Shown here piece by piece: positions 1-4,885 of a stretch of 7,682 bases of DNA. How positions within the stretch are numbered: the stretch's first letter is position 1; every line of letters begins with the position of its first letter. The DNA is from Bacteroidales bacterium (lineage in GTDB: Bacteria > Bacteroidota > Bacteroidia > Bacteroidales > WCHB1-69): assembly GCA_031254735.1 (NCBI GenBank), contig JAIRTU010000190.1, positions 1 through 7,682 on the forward strand. Direction: 5' to 3'. The notes beneath the pieces are model-generated. The model saw nothing but the letters and a program-made list of their open reading frames with translations, was not told where the DNA came from and did no database searches. Made by a program: the position numbers and the translations under genes.

Positions 1-155
1 TCTTTTTTGTTATTGCTTTGTTTTGCCTTTTCAAAATACAAATCGTTGAGGACAGATTGTTTAATTTTTTTAATCGTATCCTCGGTGATGATATTTGAAC
101 CGCGATTCCGCTCAATGGTGGTTTTTACTACAATTTCTTTAATAATAACAGGCAT
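1..155 (-). CDS. DUF5908 family small eCIS protein (3' end outside window)
   Basis: Reading the minus strand from the ATG at 155-153 gives an open frame that runs off the window edge, about 51 residues. It begins MPVIIKEIVVKTTIE and then becomes lysine-rich and polar. The MP-(V/I)-x-IKE-(I/L) opening is what I associate with DUF5908, a family of roughly 50-60 residues found in Bacteroidota contractile injection loci between the tube genes and the LysM/spike genes, a position comparable to Afp6/Pvc6. Its biochemical role is not known to me. The start codon overlaps the stop of the preceding tube gene by one base (TAATG), so the two are probably translationally coupled. The stop codon is not in the window; from family length the gene should end within a few codons. 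The family call rests on the N-terminal motif plus context. Confidence 0.72.
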   Translation of the reverse strand, partial: MPVIIKEIVVKTTIERNRGSNIITEDTIKKIKQSVLNDLYFEKAKQSNNKK

Positions 156-646
156 TACATTGTTCTTTTTAAGTTTTGGTATGAAAATTCTAAAGATTCG
201 ATAACAATTTCATTCTTAACGGAATCGAACGTGCTTACTTCCGATTTTACAGGTATGGCATTTTCACACGACCAACATCTGACAGGTGTTCCCATATTGT
301 TCAGCAAGGATATTTGTAAACATTTTTTGGAAAACGGCTCGGAAAAATCACTTTCCAAACTCGTTTTGATCCATTGCTGCACTTTGCCGTCCAAAGGCAT
401 TATCGCACTTTTTAAGACAAGGTTGGCATGTTTGTTCTGTTTGGGCAGCTTATGCTCAAAATTGTTCACTCCGCCCTCGTTGACGCTTTCTGTTTCCATT
501 TCGACCGACAGACCGGATACTTCACTGAATGAAATTTTTTCGTTAAATTCAATAAAAGTAACGCTGAAATAAAATGCTACAGGCAAATTCTCATACTGAT
601 CGTTCGATACAATTTGATTCACCGGTAATGTTGCTGATTTCGACAT
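155..646 (-). CDS. eCIS inner tube protein, divergent third paralogue (gp19/Afp5-like)
   Basis: This is a 163-residue protein of the T4 gp19-like tail tube family, which stacks as hexameric rings inside the contractile sheath. Family marks are FYFSVTFIEF (residues about 25-34), the SEVSGLSVEMETE segment (about 41-53) and a C-terminal block W125-S-C-E-N-A-I-P132, which corresponds to W-T-L-T-N-A-W-P in the tube protein at 1216-1665. It carries about 10 extra N-terminal residues relative to that protein and is strongly diverged from it: the second Trp of the motif is Ile and the TLKKGIF block is replaced. By position (last tube gene before DUF5908) it resembles Afp5, the tube subunit thought to meet the baseplate; that assignment is inference. 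The ATG at 646 has no Shine-Dalgarno sequence, only an AT-rich leader, and a strong hairpin lies 17-57 bases upstream. It overlaps the DUF5908 start by one base. Confidence 0.82.
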   Translation of the reverse strand: MSKSATLPVNQIVSNDQYENLPVAFYFSVTFIEFNEKISFSEVSGLSVEMETESVNEGGVNNFEHKLPKQNKHANLVLKSAIMPLDGKVQQWIKTSLESDFSEPFSKKCLQISLLNNMGTPVRCWSCENAIPVKSEVSTFDSVKNEIVIESLEFSYQNLKRTM

Positions 647-662
647 TGTTAAAAGAATTTAG

Positions 663-703
663 AAAAGGTGAAAGATGAAAAATAACGACATCTTTCACCT
701 TTT
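663..703 (-). promoter_or_regulatory. Perfect 15-bp inverted repeat, intercistronic hairpin or attenuator
   Basis: AAAAGGTGAAAGATG (663-677) and CATCTTTCACCTTTT (689-703) are exact reverse complements, with an 11-nt loop between them. In the operon transcript the hairpin comes just after the stop of the broken tube gene (711) and before the ATG of the third tube gene (646). The descending arm on the minus strand ends in CACCTTTTCT and is followed by AAATTCTTTT, so a modest U-run follows the stem. That could act as a leaky Rho-independent terminator, or as a block to 3' exonucleases protecting the abundant sheath/tube messages. Which of these applies cannot be told from sequence. Confidence 0.7.
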
Positions 704-710
704 GAATGAA

Positions 711-1159
711 TTATTTGTTTTCAACAGTCAATCTTTGATGAGCAATTTCCAACGTTTCCATTGCCACTTCGTTCGCATTCGATTTTAGATCAATTTCTGT
801 ATCTTTGCCGGACAGGCATTATTCAAAGTCCGTACCATCGTCGGGTTTCCTTTTTCATTCAGTAAAGATATGATAACGATTTCTCGTTTCACGCTGTTCA
901 TTCCAATGGTGTTGTACCATTCCCAAAAACTGCTATCTCCGTTGAAAATTCCCTTTTTCAAAGTAACATTTCCATACTTTTTCAATCCGGGTATTTTCAT
1001 TGTCGAAAAAACTTTACTGTTGCCATGGCGGTATTCTATCACTTGCGATTCCGCCTCCAATCCCGATACCTCCCGAAAACTTGGTTTCTGCGTGCCGATT
1101 TTAACAGAGAAATAAAATTCAGGTAACGCTCACAAAATCTTATCCGATCCTTCTGCCAT
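711..1159 (-). pseudogene. Broken eCIS tube protein gene (nonsense plus frameshift)
   Basis: This is a second copy of the gp19-like tube gene, directly downstream of the intact one. Reading from the ATG at 1159 gives MAEGSDKIL, then an in-frame TGA at 1132-1130 where the intact paralogue has its N-terminal Trp, then ALPEFYFSVKIGTQ and a recognisable tube protein through to A-C-P-A-K-I. There a single missing base near 800-802 shifts the frame to a TAA at 787-785. In the next frame the expected tail resumes (TEIDLKSNANEVAMETLEIAH and on) to a TAA at 713-711. Repaired, it would be exactly 149 residues, as in the intact paralogue, and about 59% identical to it by hand count (88 of 149). Two further conserved Trp codons are also altered: CGG (Arg) at 832-830 and TGT (Cys) at 814-812. 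TGA is a real stop in this genome (polA ends with it), so recoding is unlikely. An internal TTG at 1060 could open a 91-residue fragment, but it would lack the N-terminal strands and the C-terminal helix. Confidence 0.88.
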
Positions 1160-1215
1160 GCTTTTTTTGAAAGATGAAGAATTAGCTGAGATTGACTTTT
1201 TTACAACTGTTTTAT

Positions 1216-1665
1216 TTATCCATTGGCAATTTCTAATTTTTCATGAGCAATTTCCAATGTTTCAACCGCTACTTCATTTCCGTCCGATTTCAAATCGGTT
1301 CCGGTAATTTTCGTGGGCCACGCATTGGTTAATGTCCATGTCATGGTTGGATTGCCTTCTTCGTCCAATAATTTAATTGTTACAGGTTGGCGCTCAATAG
1401 TATTCATTTTAATAGCATTAAACCAATCCCAAAACTTATTATCCGATTTGAAAATTCCTTTTTTCAAGGTAATATTTCCATATTTTTTAATACCGGGCAT
1501 CTTTATGGTTGAAAATTCGGGATTATCTCCGTGACGGTATTCGATGATCTGTGCTTCTGCATCTAATCCGGAAACTTCCTGAAAATTAGCATTTAATGTT
1601 GCTATTTCAACCGAAAAATAAAATTTCGGTAAGGGCCATACATTATCTTGTTTTTCTCCTGCCAT
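1216..1665 (-). CDS. eCIS inner tube protein (gp19/Afp1-like)
   Basis: A 149-residue phage-tail-tube family protein (T4 gp19-like, related in fold to Hcp). It would polymerise into the inner tube that is driven into the target when the sheath contracts. Visible family landmarks are FYFSVEIATL (residues 15-24), SGLDAEAQIIEYRHG (32-46), the TLKKGIF block (66-72), and a C-terminal W110-T-L-T-N-A-W-P117 followed by the ETLEIAHE helix. All are characteristic of the Bacteroidota eCIS tube proteins. The ATG at 1665 lies 40 bp after the sheath stop, in a very AT-rich leader without a Shine-Dalgarno sequence, as is usual in this phylum. Being the first and only undamaged canonical tube gene behind the sheath, it is probably the major tube subunit, now that its downstream near-copy (1159-711) is broken. 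Confidence 0.93.
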   Translation of the reverse strand: MAGEKQDNVWPLPKFYFSVEIATLNANFQEVSGLDAEAQIIEYRHGDNPEFSTIKMPGIKKYGNITLKKGIFKSDNKFWDWFNAIKMNTIERQPVTIKLLDEEGNPTMTWTLTNAWPTKITGTDLKSDGNEVAVETLEIAHEKLEIANG

Positions 1666-1705
1666 AATCTTATATCTTTAAATGATTATTAAATTATTTA
1701 ATTAA

Positions 1706-3316
1706 TTAACTTTTTTGCATTTGTTGTTGGAATGTAATTTCGATAAATTCTGCAGGGCGGACAATGGCAACCAAAACCGTTACTCTTAAAATGCCCTCCA
1801 AAATATCTTCGGCTGTCATGGTTTCGCCCAATCCTACATGTACACTGTACGCATCGTCGGGACTGCTGCCTGCCAAACCGCCGCGTTTCCATATTCCGTT
1901 CAAAAAATTACCGATCATACTTTTCATATTTACCCATGTGTTGGCATCGTTGGGATCGAAAACGTATGCTTTTGCTGCATTCTTAACCGATTCTTCAAGC
2001 ATTATCATGGTACGGCGAACGTTGATATAACGCCAATCCAAAGAATTTCCGTCCAATGTTCTTGCTCCCCACACTTTTATCCCTTCGCCTGTAAAGAAAC
2101 GAATGGCATTGACAGCTTTTCCGTTTATGGGAACATTCAAATCTTCCTGTTCTTCGTGGCAAATGTTGACCGTCGGACTTTCAACCGTTGCAACACTTAC
2201 GTTTGCGGGCGCTCGCCATACGCCTTTGGTATTATCGACCATGGTATAAATGCCTGCCATAGCAGCAGATGCAGGAAGCATATTGAGCATTCTGCGCATT
2301 TCTTTCATCAATTCCCGATACAAAGGACTCATTTGAACCAAGACTTTGTGTGCCGTTGAATTTTTTATATCCTGTTCTTTTCTCTCGTTGTCGGCTAAGG
2401 CTTGCTGATCCTTGTCAAGGTTTTTCGTTTTCACCAAATGGTCGATAAAACTGCTGATTTCGTCTTTCTTAACATCACCCGAAGGATATATCATATCCAG
2501 ATCGAGTTTCAATAATTTTTTTAGATTTTCCAAATCCATGATGTTTTCAAAACTAATATCGTTTTCAGCAACAACGGTAGAATTTACCCACGGATAATAC
2601 GCCGCACCGTAATTCAAAAAGTTACTTCCGATACCTTCGCGAAATTGCGTTATTATTTCTTCATCGTTGCGGTCTTTGTAGCCGTTAAACACGTCCAACA
2701 CGGCAAAACGATTTTGCATAACATATCCGCAGTGGCTCAACATCTCTTGCTGAATGGAATAACAGTCGGCTGCATTGTTTAAATTTACCGCTTCGGGAAT
2801 CACCACCATGGTAGGTTCTTGTTCTTTTACCAAAGGAGCAATGCCTCCTTTTAAAACATCGGCTTTGACGTCCTGTTGATAATCGCCTACCGAAACAATG
2901 TAGCAAGGACCGCCACCATTGGCATAAAACATCAACAAATTATAAAACAGGGAAAACTTATCTTCGCGGTTTAACACGTAGTCGTTTTTGTTTACCGTTA
3001 ATTTGTTTCCTGCTGCTTCTGTCTTTTGCGGAGTTTCCGGCGCGTCTTCGCCCTCGCCCGCAGGATCGGCTTCTGCCGGAGCGTCTTTGCTTACGGAACT
3101 TACGGTGAATTTAGGATTTGGCGCATCGCCAAAATATGTTCTAAATTCTGCCATTGATGTAATTCTGATAGGTTTTCCTGTCAACGATTTATTGTTTTTC
3201 TCTGCTTTTTCGGTATAACCGATAAAAGCAGGAACTGCCGTTGCTACCTCTACTACTGAATTGGGGAATGCGTTTTTTTCAACGATATAAACCCCCGGAG
3301 TTTTCATTACTGCCAT
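1706..3316 (-). CDS. eCIS contractile tail sheath protein
   Basis: A 536-residue contractile sheath subunit, the protein that wraps the tube and shortens to fire it. The N-terminus MAVMKTPGVYIVEKNAFPNS followed by AVPAFIGYTEKAEKN is the classic eCIS sheath opening. The middle has YANGGGPCYIVSVGDY (residues about 131-146) and a PASAAMAGIYTMVDNTKGVW segment. The conserved C-terminal sheath domain starts near IKVWGARTLDG (413) and runs through W-R-Y-I-N-V-R-R and a GLGETMTAEDI turn to LRVTVLVAIVRPAEFIEITF near the end. This last part supplies the strand exchanged between neighbouring subunits. Between the KFTV strand and the NKLTV strand (residues about 75-104) is a low-complexity acidic Ala/Pro/Glu/Asp stretch. 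The ATG at 3316 was chosen because it starts the family motif; a second Met at residue 4 is possible. Afp has three sheath genes; only one is seen here. Confidence 0.96.
   Translation of the reverse strand: MAVMKTPGVYIVEKNAFPNSVVEVATAVPAFIGYTEKAEKNNKSLTGKPIRITSMAEFRTYFGDAPNPKFTVSSVSKDAPAEADPAGEGEDAPETPQKTEAAGNKLTVNKNDYVLNREDKFSLFYNLLMFYANGGGPCYIVSVGDYQQDVKADVLKGGIAPLVKEQEPTMVVIPEAVNLNNAADCYSIQQEMLSHCGYVMQNRFAVLDVFNGYKDRNDEEIITQFREGIGSNFLNYGAAYYPWVNSTVVAENDISFENIMDLENLKKLLKLDLDMIYPSGDVKKDEISSFIDHLVKTKNLDKDQQALADNERKEQDIKNSTAHKVLVQMSPLYRELMKEMRRMLNMLPASAAMAGIYTMVDNTKGVWRAPANVSVATVESPTVNICHEEQEDLNVPINGKAVNAIRFFTGEGIKVWGARTLDGNSLDWRYINVRRTMIMLEESVKNAAKAYVFDPNDANTWVNMKSMIGNFLNGIWKRGGLAGSSPDDAYSVHVGLGETMTAEDILEGILRVTVLVAIVRPAEFIEITFQQQMQKS
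3005..3094 (-). other. Low-complexity acidic Ala/Pro/Glu linker inside the sheath gene
   Basis: Codons for sheath residues about 75-104 encode a run dominated by Ala, Asp, Glu, Pro and Gly (SVSKDAPAEADPAGEGEDAP, then ETPQKTEAAG). The DNA is visibly richer in G and C than the surrounding gene. The frame is intact and conserved sheath sequence resumes on both sides, so this is a hydrophilic loop or linker insertion, not damage. Confidence 0.75.
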
Positions 3317-3363
3317 ATTCTCTGATTTATTAATTTATACTTAATTTATTCAATCTGCTTAAT

Positions 3364-4083
3364 TTAAAAATAAAAATAACTTGTTATTGTGTCTTTGGAA
3401 TTTATTATAGATATTTCGTTTGGTTTGGGATTGGGAATATATGTGCTTATCAGCCTTTCCCCGCTATCTCTCACTTCCCACAATAGCGTTTTGATACGTT
3501 CGTTGTCTTCGGATAATTTTACTTTTTCTTCTGACCGAAATGGAAATATCGTTCCCAATTCCGCAAGAAAATCCTGATCTCCCTGCACGAAAGTAAGCCT
3601 GTTTCTTTCTTCCGAAAATTTTATGTTGACATTCGCATCATGAAATTTGGGAATTAAAACATATTCAAAATATTTTTCGGGACTTGTAATTTTTATGCTT
3701 ATATCCTGCACTTTGTTGTCGATAATGTGTTGCAGGTTCAATTCCACCATTTTCCACCATTTCGACAAAGGGACGTCGTGCAGATAAAAATTGTTGTTTT
3801 CCGTATTGGAAATCAGAGAAACATAATGAAACAATTCGTTCTGCGGATATAATCCGAAAAACAGGTTGCATTCGTTTTCCAATAGATCTTTCGGGTCGAA
3901 ATTTTCTTCCACAAGCAGTGTCCACTGTGTTTTTTGTTGAGAGACAAATAAAATATTGTGTTTTTTCAATGCAAATAAGGTATCTTGTGCGGGTTCAAAA
4001 GTTACAGGACATGCCGTCCGCACATAATAATCATGTGAAATGCTGCATGTTAACCACGGTTTGAATTTCTCCGAACTACTCAT
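3364..4083 (-). CDS. Unrecognised eCIS operon protein between tail terminator and sheath
   Basis: This is a 239-residue soluble protein that I do not recognise. It has no signal peptide, no membrane segment and no catalytic motif I can name. It alternates short hydrophobic and charged stretches, suggesting a mainly beta or alpha/beta fold. Distinct pieces are YYVRTACPVTFEP near residues 19-31, a WWKMVELNLQHIID helix near 108-121, and an aromatic C-terminus ending T-S-Y-F-Y-F, which looks like a final beta strand that could pack onto a partner. Its ATG overlaps the stop of the DUF4255 gene (ATGA, 4080-4083), so the two are almost certainly co-translated, and the sheath follows after 47 bp. Context therefore suggests a structural or assembly partner of the tail terminator, sheath end or cap; this is inference only. 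The start is fixed by the overlap. Confidence 0.85.
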   Translation of the reverse strand: MSSSEKFKPWLTCSISHDYYVRTACPVTFEPAQDTLFALKKHNILFVSQQKTQWTLLVEENFDPKDLLENECNLFFGLYPQNELFHYVSLISNTENNNFYLHDVPLSKWWKMVELNLQHIIDNKVQDISIKITSPEKYFEYVLIPKFHDANVNIKFSEERNRLTFVQGDQDFLAELGTIFPFRSEEKVKLSEDNERIKTLLWEVRDSGERLISTYIPNPKPNEISIINSKDTITSYFYF

Positions 4084-4664
4084 ATCTTCCTTAATTTAGG
4101 TTCCATTTTATTCGTATCTTTTTCGGAAGCGTCCACATCTTTTTGCCTGATAGTCTGAGCGAAATGTTTTATTTCTCTGCTGTCTATATCCAATACTCGT
4201 ATTTTGCAAAGGATAGAGGGATAATACATGCTTCCGAAGATACTCCATAAATTCGACAATTCGCTAAATGAAAGATTTACAGGCTCGACACATACATTTT
4301 GGCTTGTGTTTTTTACAGAAAAAACATTATGCGACTGCAAGAATAAAGCAACTCCCGACATGAGAGATAACGATTCTCCATATTGCTTTTCGTTAAATAC
4401 GGCGGCTATCATAAGGTAAAGGTTAAGTTGCCATGATATTCCTCCCGATCGGACAAGCTTTCCCGAAGTTTGCTGCCCGAATTGTATTCCGCCTCCTGTT
4501 TCTCGCTCAATATTGGTTAAAAAGACATGAATTTTGTTTGAGGGAACATTTTTATCCTGACTTGCCAACGGTGCAACTTGAACAATATCCTCGTTCAACT
4601 TAAAGACTATCTTTAAGTGATTGGATAGTAGCTCTGAAAAGGTTGCAACCGTCAGATGTATCAT
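4080..4664 (-). CDS. DUF4255/Pvc16-like tail terminator protein
   Basis: A 194-residue protein matching the DUF4255 (Pvc16 N-terminal domain) family. In eCIS particles such as Afp, the equivalent protein (Afp16) caps the distal end of the sheath/tube and helps set particle length. Supporting segments are HVFLTNIERETGG (residues about 46-58); an aliphatic block L-N-L-Y-L-M-I-A-A-V-F-N followed by YGESLSLMSGVALFLQSHNV (to about 114); then LSFSELSNLWSIFG and YYPSILCKIRVLDID (about 130-160). The last of these is the family's characteristic LW...YLPS(V/I)xYKxRxL ending. The final 30 or so residues are charged, Lys-rich and probably flexible. It is the first gene of the visible operon, divergent from polA, and overlaps the next gene by four bases. 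In Afp the homologue is the last gene, so the order here is rearranged relative to that system. Confidence 0.9.
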   Translation of the reverse strand: MIHLTVATFSELLSNHLKIVFKLNEDIVQVAPLASQDKNVPSNKIHVFLTNIERETGGGIQFGQQTSGKLVRSGGISWQLNLYLMIAAVFNEKQYGESLSLMSGVALFLQSHNVFSVKNTSQNVCVEPVNLSFSELSNLWSIFGSMYYPSILCKIRVLDIDSREIKHFAQTIRQKDVDASEKDTNKMEPKLRKI

Positions 4665-4705
4665 ACGTTTTTGAATTTAGTAAAAGCACAATAAACAACC
4701 ATAAA

Positions 4706-4722
4706 GCGAAATTTTATTTCGC
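4706..4722. repeat. Perfect 7-bp inverted repeat GCGAAAT-TTT-ATTTCGC
   Basis: An exact palindrome with a 3-nt centre lies 42-58 bases upstream of the DUF4255 ATG, in the divergent spacer. It could be a dimeric-regulator operator for the injection operon or a small leader hairpin. It is not followed by a U-run on the minus strand, so it is a poor terminator in that direction. On the plus strand CATTTTTAAAAAAAA follows, but no plus-strand gene lies upstream to be terminated. Confidence 0.45.
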
Positions 4723-4729
4723 CATTTTT

Positions 4730-4750
4730 AAAAAAAACATCATTTTTTTT
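4730..4750. repeat. A8/T8 inverted repeat with CATCA centre
   Basis: Eight A (4730-4737), CATCA, then eight T (4743-4750) form an exact inverted repeat. Such phased A and T tracts are typically curved and flexible. It sits in the middle of the eCIS-polA divergent spacer and may assist promoter opening or protein binding; no function can be assigned from sequence alone. Confidence 0.4.
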
Positions 4751-4770
4751 CAACATAAAGAACAACAGCT

Positions 4771-4819
4771 AATTACAAATTACACTTTCCAACCCGGGAT
4801 TTTTCAATTGCAAATTGCA
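4771..4819. repeat. Two pairs of 7-bp tandem repeats, AATTACA x2 and AATTGCA x2
   Basis: AATTACA is repeated directly at 4771-4784, and AATTGCA, differing by one base, at 4806-4819. The two pairs start 35 bases (five heptamers) apart. The second pair contains two TTGCAA palindromes 7 bp apart. AT-rich heptamer runs of this sort may be a decayed intergenic repeat or binding sites upstream of polA. Confidence 0.35.
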
Positions 4820-4849
4820 AAACAACGAATGAGCGACACGCATTTTTAT

Positions 4850-4857
4850 TACCTTTG
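4850..4857 (+). promoter_or_regulatory. Putative Bacteroidota -7 promoter box for polA (TACCTTTG)
   Basis: TACCTTTG matches the Bacteroidota sigma-ABfr -7 consensus TAnnTTTG exactly and lies 28 bases before the polA ATG, giving a short leader of roughly 20 nt. A matching TTTG -33 element at the usual 19-21 bp spacing is not present (the region reads CGAAT), so this rests on the -7 box alone. On the minus strand I found no TAnnTTTG match for the injection operon; the nearest, TATGGTTG, has one mismatch. Confidence 0.55.
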
Positions 4858-4885
4858 CAGATTATTTTAAATATAGACTATCGAT

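Noticed and set aside
7..204. 65-codon plus-strand open frame with a membrane-like sequence
   Set aside because: Its hydrophobic look comes from the complement of Lys/Glu-rich codons in DUF5908 and the tube gene end on the other strand.
796..806. Programmed ribosomal frameshift in the tube paralogue
   Set aside because: No slippery heptamer is present at the shift point, and the upstream in-frame TGA would already stop ribosomes.
785..1060. A 91-residue gene starting at TTG 1060
   Set aside because: The TTG is simply Leu in the conserved SGLEAE motif; upstream tube sequence continues in the same frame to a TGA and then an ATG at 1159, so this is a fragment of a pseudogene.
1130..1132. TGA read as tryptophan by an alternative genetic code
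   Set aside because: polA uses TGG for Trp and terminates with TGA, the DUF4255 gene also ends with TGA, and the intact tube paralogue uses TGG; the same gene also carries a frameshift.
1838..2359. 173-codon plus-strand open frame
   Set aside because: Antisense to the conserved C-terminal half of the sheath gene; its translation is rich in Cys and His and non-protein-like.
4643..4870. 75-codon plus-strand open frame upstream of polA
   Set aside because: It starts inside the DUF4255 gene and covers the AT-rich spacer including the polA promoter box; its translation is low-complexity, with no family features.
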